This document shows, one piece after another, positions 25,708-38,449 of a stretch of 64,000 bases of DNA. Both the position numbers and the translations under genes were made by a program. The notes beneath the pieces were generated by a model. The model did not search any database, was not told where the DNA came from, and saw only the letters and a list, made by a program, of their open reading frames with translations. Source of the DNA: Comamonadaceae bacterium OS-1 (GTDB taxonomy: Bacteria; Pseudomonadota; Gammaproteobacteria; Burkholderiales; Burkholderiaceae_C); assembly GCA_027923965.1 (NCBI GenBank), contig AP026969.1, forward strand, positions 4,588,001-4,652,000, given 5' to 3'. The stretch's first letter is position 1, and each line of letters begins with the position of its first letter.

Positions 25708-26328
25708 ATGCCCCGTTTTGAAAACCACTGCGAACACCCTGAGCACGGCGGCCCCCGCCATGGACGCGCTGAACACCACCACCCGCACCACCGCGGCCAC
25801 CATGTGCGTGGCGAGCATCCCCATCCCGGCGGTGACCACCCTGGGCGCGGCGGCCGCCACGGCGGCGGGCCGGGCCGGGTGTTTGGCCACGGCGGCCTGC
25901 GCCTGGTGCTGCTGCAACTGATTGCCGACAAGCCCCGCCACGGCTACGAGCTGATCAAGGAGATCGGCGACCGCCTGGGTGGCAGCTACAGCCCCAGCCC
26001 GGGCGTGATCTACCCCACGCTGACCCTGCTGGAAGAGCTGGGCTACACCGCAATGGCCGAGAGCGGTGGCGGACGCAAGCTCTACAGCATCACCGACACA
26101 GGCCAGGCCTTTCTGGCCGAAAACCGCGCAGAAGCCGATGCCCTGCTGTCGCGCATGGCAAATGCCGACGCACCCCACCCCGGCCGCCCGCCCCAGGTGG
26201 TGCGCGCGCTGGAAAACTTCAAGCTGGCCGCCCGCATGCGCCTGGGCGGAGCCCCCTTGAGCGACGAACAGGCCCACGCCTTTGCCCAGATCCTGGACAA
26301 CGCAGCCCAACAACTGGAACGTATTTGA
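25708..26328 (+). CDS. PadR-family regulator with His-rich N-terminus (YqjI-like)
   Basis: A 206-residue protein. Residues 7-62 hold about 16 histidines, for example EHHHPHHRGHH, a likely metal-binding extension. Residues 63-140 form the PadR winged helix (LLQLIADKPRHGYELIKEI, YPTLTLLEELGYTAM), and a C-terminal helical segment follows. E. coli YqjI has the same design: a His-rich N-terminus that binds nickel or iron and relieves repression of yqjH. Here the next gene, overlapping by one base, is a YqjH-like ferric reductase, which supports the same logic. The strong inverted repeat directly upstream is the probable operator. Confidence 0.88.
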   Translation: MPRFENHCEHPEHGGPRHGRAEHHHPHHRGHHVRGEHPHPGGDHPGRGGRHGGGPGRVFGHGGLRLVLLQLIADKPRHGYELIKEIGDRLGGSYSPSPGVIYPTLTLLEELGYTAMAESGGGRKLYSITDTGQAFLAENRAEADALLSRMANADAPHPGRPPQVVRALENFKLAARMRLGGAPLSDEQAHAFAQILDNAAQQLERI

Positions 26329-27122
26329 TGAACACCCCCAACCGCACCGCCACCCGGGTTCGCCACGAACTGAAATTTCGCCAACTCACGGTCACGCGCA
26401 CCCAGCAGCTCACGCCCCACATGGTCCGCATCACGCTGGGCGGGCCCGATCTGGCAGGCTTTACCAGCCCCGGCTTTGACGACCACGTGAAAGTCTTCTT
26501 TCCTGATGCCGCAACCGGCGAACTGGTGCTACCCGGCAGTGCCGAAGACGGCCCGCGCCCCACCATGCGCGACTACACGCCGCAGCAGTTCGATGCCCAA
26601 GCGCAGACCCTGGTGATCGACTTCGCCCTGCACGACGCAGGCCCGGCCACCACCTGGGCGGCGCAGGCGCAGGTGGGCCAGACGCTGGGCGTGGGCGGCC
26701 CGCGCGGCTCTTTCATTTTGCCGACCGACTTTGACGGCCACCTGCTGATCGGCGACGACACCGCCATTCCGGCCATCGCCCGCCGCCTGGCGGAGCTGCC
26801 GGCCGGAGCCCCGGCGCTGGTGCTGATCGAAGTGGATGGCCCAGAAGACGAGCAAACCCTGGCCAGCGCCGCGAACACCACCGTGGTCTGGGTGCACCGC
26901 CAGGGCCAGCCCCACGGCCACCAGCCGCTGCTGCTGGAGCGACTGCGCAGCCTGGCTCTGCCACCTGGCGACATCCACGCCTGGGTAGGCTGCGAAACCC
27001 ATACCGCCAAGGCCTTGCGTGCCCACCTGGTGGGTGAGCGCGGCGTGCAGCCGCAATGGACCAAGGCGGCAGGCTATTGGCGCCAGGGCAGCGTGGCTAC
27101 GCACGACAGCATAGAGGCCTGA
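26328..27122 (+). CDS. Siderophore-interacting protein / NADPH-dependent ferric-chelate reductase (YqjH-like)
   Basis: A 264-residue flavoprotein. The FAD-binding beta barrel carries MVRITLGGPDL and MRDYTPQQFD, followed by DFALHDAGPATTWA and GVGGPRGSF. The NAD(P)-binding half has HLLIGDDTAIPAIARRL, and the SIP-family C-terminus is present (WVGCETHTAKALRAHL, GYWRQG). It reduces ferric siderophores to release iron. The ATG overlaps the regulator stop (TGATG). The pairing with a His-rich PadR protein mirrors yqjI-yqjH in enterobacteria. Confidence 0.9.
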   Translation: MNTPNRTATRVRHELKFRQLTVTRTQQLTPHMVRITLGGPDLAGFTSPGFDDHVKVFFPDAATGELVLPGSAEDGPRPTMRDYTPQQFDAQAQTLVIDFALHDAGPATTWAAQAQVGQTLGVGGPRGSFILPTDFDGHLLIGDDTAIPAIARRLAELPAGAPALVLIEVDGPEDEQTLASAANTTVVWVHRQGQPHGHQPLLLERLRSLALPPGDIHAWVGCETHTAKALRAHLVGERGVQPQWTKAAGYWRQGSVATHDSIEA

Positions 27123-27161
27123 TTGCGCCGTCGGCCGGGGTGGTTTTGGGCTTCTCTCTTT

Positions 27162-27369
27162 TTCTAATACTTCTATTATTCAAATAGTAGTAGTAGTAAG
27201 GGTTGCCACCCCCTGTGGATAAGGTGTGAAAAGCCTTTTGGCTCAAGCACTTAGACCATTTTGACGGCTGTGCGCGACTGTGCTTTTCTGGTGTCGCGCA
27301 AATAGGGACAACTTTAGGCGACCGCTACAAGCTGTGGATAACTGCTGGCTTATGCAAAAACTATCCACA
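27162..27369 (+). other. Origin-like module A: AT-rich tract, TAG trio array and three DnaA boxes
   Basis: Order on the + strand: TTCTAAT and an AT-rich tract (27162-27184); four TAG triplets plus TAA (27185-27199); a 14-nt GC-rich spacer; box TGTGGATAA (27214-27222); a conserved central block TGCTTTTCTGGTGTCGCGC (27281-27299); box TGTGGATAA (27333-27341); inverted box CTATCCACA (27361-27369). TGTGGATAA is the reverse complement of the classical DnaA box TTATCCACA. Trio array + GC-rich spacer + box is the layout known from bacterial origin unwinding elements. It fills the 302-bp gap before the glutaredoxin-like gene and has an inverted twin at 47863-48069. Confidence 0.65.
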
Positions 27370-27424
27370 GGGTTTGCTGCGGCCCTACTGGGCTATGCTG
27401 TGGCTTTTGTTCCAAGGAGGCCCG

Positions 27425-27790
27425 ATGCCCCGTTCCATCCTCGAAGAAGCCCGCATCCACCCCGCTGTGCGTGACAAGGTGGCCGCTTCACAGCGCGCCA
27501 TCGTGCAAGAGGTGCAGGCGGCCGTGGCGGCCCATGCGGTGGTGGTGGTGGGGATGCGGGCGAATCCGTTTCCGCGCAAGGCCCGCAAGGCGTTGGATGC
27601 GGCGCGGGTGCCGCACCATTACCTGGAGTACGGCAGCTATCTGAGCATGTGGCGTGAGCGCGGGGCCCTGAAGATGTGGACCGGCTGGCCCACCTTGCCC
27701 ATGGTGTTCGTGCGGGGCACGCTGGTGGGCGGATTCACCGATCTGGAAAAGCTGATCCAGACCGGTGAGCTAGCCAAGATGTTGGCTTAG
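27425..27790 (+). CDS. Glutaredoxin-fold protein lacking cysteine
   Basis: A 121-residue protein with an excellent ribosome site (AAGGAGG, 4 bases before ATG). The fold is recognisable: an N-terminal helix, VVVVGMRANPFPRKARKALDAA where the CPxC loop should be, and WPTLPMVFVRGTLVGGFTDL, the cis-proline/GSH-binding segment of monothiol glutaredoxins. There is no cysteine anywhere in the protein, so thiol-disulfide exchange or Fe-S ligation by the classical Cys is impossible. It may be a scaffold or binding protein. The gene lies directly downstream of origin-like module A. Confidence 0.8.
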   Translation: MPRSILEEARIHPAVRDKVAASQRAIVQEVQAAVAAHAVVVVGMRANPFPRKARKALDAARVPHHYLEYGSYLSMWRERGALKMWTGWPTLPMVFVRGTLVGGFTDLEKLIQTGELAKMLA

Positions 27791-28269
27791 CCTTTACGGG
27801 GGTGGCCTTCGTGGTCGCCAGGGCCGCCGTGCATGCGCGGCATGGCGTGGGCGTCAAACACCTTTTGCTGCTCGGGGGTCAAGGCCGCGTAGAAGGCCTT
27901 GGTGGCATCGGCGCGCTTGTCCATCTCGGCATCGCGCTCGGCCCGCATGGCGCGCATTTTGTCGATGCGCTCGGGCGTGGTCAGCTTTTCAAACGCCGCC
28001 TTGTCGGGCCGGGGGCCGTGGGCAGGTGGCTGCATGCTGGCGGTGAAGGTGGTCCAGGCGGCTTCCTGGGCGGGGGTAATTTTCAGCTGGGCCTTCAGTG
28101 CCGCCTGGCGCTTTTGCATGTGCTCCTGCATCTTGGCCGGGTCGTGGTGGGCCATGCCGGCCGCTGGCGGTGGAGGAGGGGGTGCGTCCGCGGCAAAAGC
28201 GGTAGCGCCCAGGGTGGCCAACAGGCCGGCTAAAACAAGACTTTTGAACGGGGTACGGGGGGAAGCCAT
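27787..28269 (-). CDS. Spy/CpxP-like periplasmic LTXXQ-motif protein
   Basis: A 160-residue protein with a signal peptide (FKSLVLAGLLATLGATAFAADA). It is highly charged and helical, and has an LTxxQ-type motif near the C-terminus (LTPEQQKVFD) plus a related KITPAQEAAW near residue 70. The Spy/CpxP family comprises periplasmic chaperones or stress sensors. Proline- and histidine-rich stretches (PPPPPPAAGMAHH, MHGGPGDHEGHP) might bind metal. ATG 28269 has CAGGAG upstream. Its 3' end overlaps the convergent glutaredoxin-like gene by 4 bp. Confidence 0.82.
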   Translation of the reverse strand: MASPRTPFKSLVLAGLLATLGATAFAADAPPPPPPAAGMAHHDPAKMQEHMQKRQAALKAQLKITPAQEAAWTTFTASMQPPAHGPRPDKAAFEKLTTPERIDKMRAMRAERDAEMDKRADATKAFYAALTPEQQKVFDAHAMPRMHGGPGDHEGHPRKG

Positions 28270-28453
28270 GAGCGAACTCCTGAAAAATAATAAGGACTTT
28301 CGCCTGCTGCCGGGATTGGCGACAGGTTGGAAGCAAGTGTGAAGTGGCTTTGTAAAGTCGCCATTGCCCCGCAATAGGCCTTTGTAAAGTTGGAGCCGAT
28401 AGCCCAGCGGCGACAATCAGCGGCTTTTGAGAATCAACGCAGAAAGAATTCCC

Positions 28454-29413
28454 GTGTTTAAAAATGTGATGGTGTACCGCATTGGCCCCGGCTGGGCCCC
28501 TGACCTGTTGGCGATCGAAACGGCGCTGGACAAAGACCGTTTTGCCGAATGTGGCGCCAGCCAGGAAATGTCGGTCGGCTGGACCGAGCCACGCGGCGTG
28601 GCGAACGGCCCGCTGCTGGAGTCGGTGGGCGGCCAGCTGATTTTGAAGCTGATGTTCGAGAGCAAGGCCGTGCCCAGCTCGGTGATCAAGCGCAAGCTGG
28701 AAGAGCGCCTGGCCCAGATCGAAGCCACCACCGGCCGCAAGCCCGGCAAAAAGGAACGCAAGGAACTGAGCGAAGACGTGAAACTGTCGCTGCTGCCCAT
28801 GGCTTTCACCAAACGCGGTGCCGTGCTGGTGTGGATTGACCCCGCGGCCCTGGTGCTGGTGGTGGATGCCGGTAGCCAGGGCCGTGCCGACGAGGTGATC
28901 ACCGCCCTGGTCAAGGCGATTGACGGCTTTGCCGTGCTGCAAATCAACACCAGCCTGTCGCCCGCCACCGCCATGGCCCACTGGCTGACCACGCAGGAGC
29001 CGCCCGCCGGTTTCAGCATCGACCGCGAATGCGAGCTCAAGGCCGCCGACGAGTCCAAGTCGGTTGTCAAGTACGCCCGCCATGCGCTGGACATCGACGA
29101 AGTGCGCCAGCACGTGGCCGACGGCAAGCTGCCCACCAAACTGGCCATGACCTGGGAGGGCCGTGTGTCCTTCGTGCTCACCGAGAGCCTGCAGGTCAAG
29201 AAGGTCACCTTCCTGGACGGCGTGTTCGACGGTACTTCGCAAGAAAAAGAAGACGGTTTCGATGCCGACGCAGCCATCGCCACCGGCGAAATGCGCCAGA
29301 TGATCCCTGACCTGCTGATCGCCCTGGGCGGTGAAATGGCGCTGGGCGAGGCGGGCACCCAGCCCGATGCAGCACCCCTGCAGCCGGTGAATCTGGCCGA
29401 ATCGCCGTTTTAA
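28454..29413 (+). CDS. rdgC: Recombination-associated protein RdgC
   Basis: A 319-residue protein that matches RdgC along its length: FKNVMVYRI at the start, then GWTEPRG, LILKLMFESKAVPSSVIKRKLEERL, TGRKPGKKERKELSEDV, and ECELKAADESKSVVKYARH. RdgC is a ring-shaped nucleoid-associated protein that binds duplex DNA and limits RecA loading. The GTG at 28454 gives the usual RdgC N-terminus and has AGAAAGAA upstream; the frame extends 9 codons further. Single gene, closed by a hairpin repeat shared with the convergent histidine kinase. Confidence 0.93.
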   Translation: MFKNVMVYRIGPGWAPDLLAIETALDKDRFAECGASQEMSVGWTEPRGVANGPLLESVGGQLILKLMFESKAVPSSVIKRKLEERLAQIEATTGRKPGKKERKELSEDVKLSLLPMAFTKRGAVLVWIDPAALVLVVDAGSQGRADEVITALVKAIDGFAVLQINTSLSPATAMAHWLTTQEPPAGFSIDRECELKAADESKSVVKYARHALDIDEVRQHVADGKLPTKLAMTWEGRVSFVLTESLQVKKVTFLDGVFDGTSQEKEDGFDADAAIATGEMRQMIPDLLIALGGEMALGEAGTQPDAAPLQPVNLAESPF

Positions 29414-29419
29414 GAGAAA

Positions 29420-29458
29420 TAGGCTTCTAGCGCCCATTCCATCAGCACAAGCAGCTAT
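29420..29458. repeat. Family-1 intergenic hairpin repeat, copy 9
   Basis: TAGGCTTCTAGCGCCCATTCC followed by ATCAGCACAAGCAGCTAT fills the gap between the convergent rdgC and histidine kinase genes, a natural place for a two-way terminator. Confidence 0.85.
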
Positions 29459-33565
<4,107 letters not shown>

Positions 33566-33664
33566 GGTGCTCAAGGTTCTGGCTGAAGCAATTGGTAACC
33601 AGTGTATGCATTTCAGTCGATGTGAGGGGCTTTTTCCAGAATTAATTTTTTATAAGAAATACAG

Positions 33665-33698
33665 ATTTCGTGCTTATGAAATAAGCGTAAGTAGCTAT
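33665..33698. repeat. Family-1 intergenic hairpin repeat, copy 10
   Basis: TTTCGTGCTTATGAAATAAG followed by CGTAAGTAGCTA is a shorter diverged copy between the kinase start and the stop of the ArsR-type gene. Confidence 0.65.
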
Positions 33699-33712
33699 TT
33701 TAAATATAGCAA

Positions 33713-34687
33713 CTATTTAGCCGGTGTGCGGCTTGCCTCGGTCGGAAACTCGTAGGCGATGCGCATCACCAGGTCCTGCGGGTAGTTGCCGAAGCGGCGG
33801 CCAAACAGGTTTATGCCGCCCTGGTGGCGCGCGTCGTCCTTGATGCCGATGCGCACCTTGATGTGGTTGGAGCCGCCCAGGTTGAGCTGTTCCAGGGTGA
33901 TGGGCAGCAGGGCCACGCCGTCGATCATCGAGCCCTGGGCGGTGACGCTCCAGCGCTTGAGCAGACCAAAGGTGGTCTGGTCCTCGTGCCACCAGCTGGG
34001 CGTGAGCAGGCCGGGCGTGCCGCCCATGTCGCCAGGGCTGGTCCAGGTGCCCACATCGCAGCCGTTGATCCACAGCGTGATGTCGGACGGCCATTCCAGG
34101 TTGTACTGCGGGGCTTCGGAGCAGATCTCCATCGACAGCTCGATCGACCGGGCCACCGCGCCAAACGGCAGGTTGTTGGGAAACGCGTACTCCACATAGC
34201 CCTTGCCAAACCACAGCAACTGGGCGTGCAGGTGCTCGGGCTCGAAGAAGGAGCGGGCATCGTCGAGCAGGCCGATGATCTTGGTCTCGCTGGCCAGGCC
34301 GCAGGTGGGGTGGGCTTCCACATGCCGGTAGCTGCCGATGGGCATGCTGACGGTGACCACGTCCGGGGCCACCTCGGCGGCCGCGCCGGGCAGCTGGAAC
34401 ACCAGCTCGTCGTAGCGCTTGGCACACAGCTTTTGCGTGCCGCGCGTACCGGGCTCCACCTCCACCTTGATCAGGCCCACGGCCTGCAACTGGTTCAGGT
34501 TGAAGCTGACGGTGGAGTGCGGCATGTTCATCGCCTCGGCGATTTCGCTCACGTTCATCACGTTGTGCGTCAGCAGGCTGAGGATGATCTGCCGCGTCTC
34601 GGAGGCCAGCGCCTTGGCAATCGGCAGCGTGGACTCGCCTTCCACGATGAGCACCCGCTTGCTGGTGAATTTGGGTTTGTTGTTCAT
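33713..34687 (-). CDS. Large ArsR-type winged-helix transcriptional regulator
   Basis: A 324-residue protein. Residues 15-95 contain a winged helix (ALASETRQIILSLLTHNVMNVSEIAEAMNMPHSTVSFNLNQL) of the ArsR type. The remaining 220 residues form an unfamiliar beta-rich domain (LPFGAVARSIELSMEICSEAPQYN, WPSDITLWINGCDVGTWTSPGD), which may bind a carbohydrate. It is divergent from the GH2/ABC operon, and three CCTAGG-type boxes lie between, so it probably regulates that operon. ATG 34687 gives a compact N-terminus; a much longer frame upstream has no domain content. The sugar effector is inferred from context. Confidence 0.82.
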   Translation of the reverse strand: MNNKPKFTSKRVLIVEGESTLPIAKALASETRQIILSLLTHNVMNVSEIAEAMNMPHSTVSFNLNQLQAVGLIKVEVEPGTRGTQKLCAKRYDELVFQLPGAAAEVAPDVVTVSMPIGSYRHVEAHPTCGLASETKIIGLLDDARSFFEPEHLHAQLLWFGKGYVEYAFPNNLPFGAVARSIELSMEICSEAPQYNLEWPSDITLWINGCDVGTWTSPGDMGGTPGLLTPSWWHEDQTTFGLLKRWSVTAQGSMIDGVALLPITLEQLNLGGSNHIKVRIGIKDDARHQGGINLFGRRFGNYPQDLVMRIAYEFPTEASRTPAK

Positions 34688-34691
34688 TTTT

Positions 34692-35030
34692 AACCTAGGA
34701 AAAGCGGTTGGACGCGCTTGAGTGTGCTGCTGCGGGCGTGTATGGGTAGACGTGACAACGCAGCGGGCTCCTGCCCGCAAGGCGGAGCAACGACCCCAGG
34801 CGCGGTCGCAGCGGTGCAATCGAGTGCGTAGCGTGGTTCACCCAAAAGGAGAGCCTGTTGAACATAAAAGAAACCAATATCCGAGCAGCCTTGCTGACCA
34901 TGGCAAGCGGTCAACTGCTTTTTCTAGGTTTAGTCACCATTTAAGTTGCGATTCTAGTGGCTGGGCGTGCGGCGCACAGCGGGATTCTGCCGTCTAAAAT
35001 TGTCCATCCACTGGTGAAAACACCTAGGTT
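34692..35030. promoter_or_regulatory. Three CCTAGGTT-type boxes in the arsR-type/GH2 intergenic region
   Basis: TTTTCCTAGGTT (minus strand, 34692-34703), TTTTTCTAGGTT (34919-34930) and AACACCTAGGTT (35019-35030) share the core CTAGGTT. One is next to the regulator start, two face the GH2 gene. They are candidates for regulator binding. Nothing else is recognised in the 425-bp gap. Confidence 0.5.
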
Positions 35031-35112
35031 CATTAATCGCAATAAAACTTGTTAGTTACGGTAATTGTGGGTAAATTCCAGCACTTCTCATCCACCACCT
35101 TAGGAACAGTTC

Positions 35113-36948
35113 ATGGAGTACCCCCGCCCCCAGTTGCGCCGCGCGCAGTGGCAAAGTCTGGACGGAGTCTGGCAATTTGCCTTCGACGATGTCGCCCGCT
35201 GGGCATTGCCCGCCGACGTGGCCTTTGACCGCCGCATCACCGTGCCCTACGCCCCCGAGTCGCAGCGCAGCGGCATAGCCGATACCGGCTTTCACCCCCG
35301 CTGCTGGTACCACCGTACGGTGGAGCTGGCTGCTGCTCCCAGCGCCTCCCAGCGCGTGCTGCTGCACTTTGGTGCGGTGGACTACGAGGCCACGGTGTGG
35401 GTCAACGGCCAGCAGGTCGGCACCCACCGGGGCGGGCATGCGCCGTTCCAGCTGGACATCAGCGCCTACCTGCACAACATGCGCGGCACTAGCTTTACCC
35501 TGGCCCTGCTGGCCGAAGACGACCCGCACGACATGCACAAGCCGCGCGGCAAGCAGGACTGGCAGCCCGAGCCGCACAACATCTGGTACCCGCGCACCAG
35601 CGGCATCTGGCGCAGCGTGTGGCTGGAGGTGGTGCAGAGCAGCCACCTGGCCGGCCTGCGCTGGACGGCGGACATCGCGCAGTGGCAGATCCGGCTGGAT
35701 GCGACGGTCCACCAGCCGCAGCCCGGCCAGCGCCTGCAAGTGCGTTTGGCGCTGGACGGCGCGGAGCTGTCGAACGACACATTTACCGTGCAAGACGGCC
35801 AGGTGCGCCGCAGCATCCACCTGCCCGACCCCGGCATCGACTCGGCCCGTGACCCCCTGTGCTGGAGCCCCGAACACCCGCAGCTCATCGCTGCCACGCT
35901 CACCCTGCTAGCCGCCGACGGCACCGTGCTGGACCAGGTGGACAGCTACACCGCCCTGCGCGATGTGAAGCTGGATGCCGCCAACTTCATGCTCAACAAC
36001 CGCAGCTACCCTCTGCGCATGGTGCTGGACCAGGGCTACTGGCCCGCCTCGCTGATGACGGCCACCAGCGACGAGCTGCGTGCCGATGTGGAACTGATCA
36101 AACGCCTGGGCTTCAATGGCGCGCGCAAACACCAAAAGAGCGAAGACCCGCGCTGGCTCTACTGGTGCGACGTGCTGGGCCTGTGCGTGTGGGCCGAAAT
36201 GCCCTCGGCCTATGGCTTTTCTGCCGAGACGGTGGACCGCGTGGCCGACGAATGGAAGGCCCTGGTGCAGCGCGACCTGTCGCACCCCTGCGTGGTGGCC
36301 TGGGTGCCGATCAACGAATCCTGGGGCGTGCCCGAGCTGCCCCACGACCCGCGCCAGGTGAACTTTGTGCAAGCCCTGTACCACCTGACCAAGGCACTGG
36401 ACGGCAGCCGCCCGGTGATTGGCAACGACGGCTGGGAAATGCCCTGCGGCGACATCCTGGCCATCCACGACTACAGCAACGACCCCGCGCTGGTCCGCCA
36501 GCGCTACGGCAGCCCCGAAGCCATTGCCCACACCCTGCAACACTCCCGCCACAACCGGCGCATGCTGGTGCTGCCCGGTTTTGACACCACCAACCGCCCG
36601 GCCATGCTGACCGAATTTGGCGGCATCGCCATGGTGCCCGGCCGGCCCGACGGCGTGGCGGCCTGGGGTTACACCTCGGCCCGCGATGCGGATGAGCTGC
36701 TGGCGCAGTACGGCGATCTGCTGGGCAGCGTGCACGACTGCCGCAACCTGGCGGGCTTTTGCTACACCCAGCTGACCGACACCTTTCTGGAGCAAAACGG
36801 CCTGCTCACCGAAGACCGCCAGCCCAAAGCCGACCTGGCCGCCCTGGCCGCCATCACCCGAGGCACTGCCGTGGCGCAGCGCATCGCCCCCGATAACCCG
36901 CTGGGCTACTCCCCAAGCTGGTTAGCCAAGACGCACGCCGCTTCTTGA
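35113..36948 (+). CDS. Glycoside hydrolase family 2 protein
   Basis: A 611-residue GH2 enzyme. The N-terminal sugar-binding domain (SLDGVWQFAFDD, WYHRTVEL, VDYEATVWVNGQQVG) is followed by an immunoglobulin-like domain and the TIM barrel. The acid/base is Glu402 in PINESWG and the nucleophile Glu501 in MLTEFGG. GH2 includes beta-galactosidases, beta-glucuronidases and beta-mannosidases; the exact specificity is not clear. No signal peptide, so it acts on imported substrate. First gene of a five-gene operon with a CUT1 importer. Confidence 0.9.
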   Translation: MEYPRPQLRRAQWQSLDGVWQFAFDDVARWALPADVAFDRRITVPYAPESQRSGIADTGFHPRCWYHRTVELAAAPSASQRVLLHFGAVDYEATVWVNGQQVGTHRGGHAPFQLDISAYLHNMRGTSFTLALLAEDDPHDMHKPRGKQDWQPEPHNIWYPRTSGIWRSVWLEVVQSSHLAGLRWTADIAQWQIRLDATVHQPQPGQRLQVRLALDGAELSNDTFTVQDGQVRRSIHLPDPGIDSARDPLCWSPEHPQLIAATLTLLAADGTVLDQVDSYTALRDVKLDAANFMLNNRSYPLRMVLDQGYWPASLMTATSDELRADVELIKRLGFNGARKHQKSEDPRWLYWCDVLGLCVWAEMPSAYGFSAETVDRVADEWKALVQRDLSHPCVVAWVPINESWGVPELPHDPRQVNFVQALYHLTKALDGSRPVIGNDGWEMPCGDILAIHDYSNDPALVRQRYGSPEAIAHTLQHSRHNRRMLVLPGFDTTNRPAMLTEFGGIAMVPGRPDGVAAWGYTSARDADELLAQYGDLLGSVHDCRNLAGFCYTQLTDTFLEQNGLLTEDRQPKADLAALAAITRGTAVAQRIAPDNPLGYSPSWLAKTHAAS

Positions 36949-36981
36949 AACTTCACCCCTAAAAATAAACGGAGACAACAC

Positions 36982-38286
36982 ATGACCTCTTCTTTCAACC
37001 GCCGCACCGGCCTGGCCGCCGTCGCCCTGGCTGTGGCCAGCTTCACCGCGCCCACCTGGGCCGCCACCGACATCAAGCTCTGGACCCTGCTCAGCGGCGG
37101 TGACGGTGCCCGGCTGGCCACGCTGGTCGATGGCTTCAACGCCAGCCAGTCCGACTACAAGGTGGAAACCACCACCCTGCCCTGGGGCGTGCCGTTCTAC
37201 ACCAAGGTGCGCACGGCTTCGGCGGTGGGCGCGGGGCCGGACCTGATCAACCTGCATTTGTCGCGCATGGGTGACTTTGGCCCGTCGGGTGCGCTGCGGG
37301 CCCTGGCCTCGGCCGAGCTGGCCGCTGCCGGCATCGTGGGCACCGACTACGCCGAGCGCCAATGGCAAAAAGGCCAGTACAACGGCCAGACCTACGCCAT
37401 CCCGCTGGACACCCACGCCCTGGTGCTGTACTACAACAAAACCCTGGTCGCCAAGGCCGGACTGGCCGATGCCGCAGGCAACCTCAAGCCCATCGAAGGC
37501 ATTGCGGCACTCACCGATGCCTTCCGCGCGGTGAAGGAAAAGGCCGGTACCGACGCCTTTGCCATGGAGAGCAACACCAACTCCTACATGGGCTACCGCC
37601 TGTGGCTGTCGATGCTGGCGCAGCGTGGCGGCAAGATGCTGGACAACGGCAAGCTGGCCTACGGCGAGGCGGGTGTGGATTCGATGAAGGTGATCACCGA
37701 CTGGTTCAGCAAAGGCTACGCCGCCAAGAACCTGGACTACCCGGCGGCCAACGCCCAGTTTCTGAGCGGCAAGGCAGCCTTCATGCTCAACGGCGTGTGG
37801 GAAGTGCCCAGCATGGTGGATTTGAGCGCCAGCAAGAAGCTGCCGTTTGAGTACGGCATCGTGCCCCTGCCCAAGCTGTACGCCAACCAGAGCGTGTGGG
37901 GCGATTCCCACGCCTTTGCGGTGCCCGACAACAAGGGCAAACCGATTACGCCCGAGCGCCTCAAAGGTGCACTGAAGTTTGTGGACTACGTGGGTCGCCA
38001 CTCTATCACCTGGGCCGGAGGCGGCCACATCCCCGCGTTCAGCGCCGTGGCCGATTCGGATGCGCTCAAGGCCATGAAACCCAACAACGAGTTCTCGGGC
38101 GTGGTGGCCAAGAACATCGTCTTCAGCCCCGAAGGCTGGTACGGTGGTGCCGCAGGCCCGCTGGAGGCCAGCGCCGCCAAGTACTTCCCGGCGGCCATGA
38201 CCGGCCAGTTGCCGGTGGACAAGGCGCTGGGCATGTTCGATGCCGAAGCCAAGAAGCTGCTGGCCAGCCCACGTCCTGCGAAATAG
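36982..38286 (+). CDS. Carbohydrate ABC transporter substrate-binding protein
   Basis: A 434-residue binding protein with a signal peptide (VALAVASFTAPTWAA). The mature part has the SBP family 1 pattern (DIKLWTLLSGGDGARLATLVDGFNAS, YAIPLDTHALVLYYNKTL, FMLNGVWEVPSM). It serves the permeases encoded at 38450 and 39309. GGAGAC lies 6 bases upstream of the ATG. A family-2 repeat with a strong stem separates it from the permease genes, so its message may outlast theirs, as for malE in E. coli. Confidence 0.9.
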   Translation: MTSSFNRRTGLAAVALAVASFTAPTWAATDIKLWTLLSGGDGARLATLVDGFNASQSDYKVETTTLPWGVPFYTKVRTASAVGAGPDLINLHLSRMGDFGPSGALRALASAELAAAGIVGTDYAERQWQKGQYNGQTYAIPLDTHALVLYYNKTLVAKAGLADAAGNLKPIEGIAALTDAFRAVKEKAGTDAFAMESNTNSYMGYRLWLSMLAQRGGKMLDNGKLAYGEAGVDSMKVITDWFSKGYAAKNLDYPAANAQFLSGKAAFMLNGVWEVPSMVDLSASKKLPFEYGIVPLPKLYANQSVWGDSHAFAVPDNKGKPITPERLKGALKFVDYVGRHSITWAGGGHIPAFSAVADSDALKAMKPNNEFSGVVAKNIVFSPEGWYGGAAGPLEASAAKYFPAAMTGQLPVDKALGMFDAEAKKLLASPRPAK

Positions 38287-38288
38287 GT

Positions 38289-38415
38289 ACACCCCCAGGC
38301 TACAGCGCAAGCGCTTTTCGCCAACCCCCCTCGTATCGGTTTGCCAAAACCGATACGACACGCAGGGGGCAACACCAGCAGCCTGGCAAAGCCAGTTCTG
38401 CGGTGTTTCTGGTGG
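38289..38415. repeat. Family-2 intergenic repeat, copy 2, with inserted 11-bp stem
   Basis: ACACCCCCAGGCTACAGCGC ... TTCGCCAACCCCC ... GGGGGCAACACCAGC ... GCGGTGTTTCT, the same blocks as at 22086. An extra perfect hairpin (CGTATCGGTTT 38332-38342 / AAACCGATACG 38347-38357) sits inside. It lies between the binding-protein and permease genes. Confidence 0.8.
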
Positions 38416-38449
38416 GCGTGCGTGCTGCCTGAACAAAAAGAAAGTCCCC

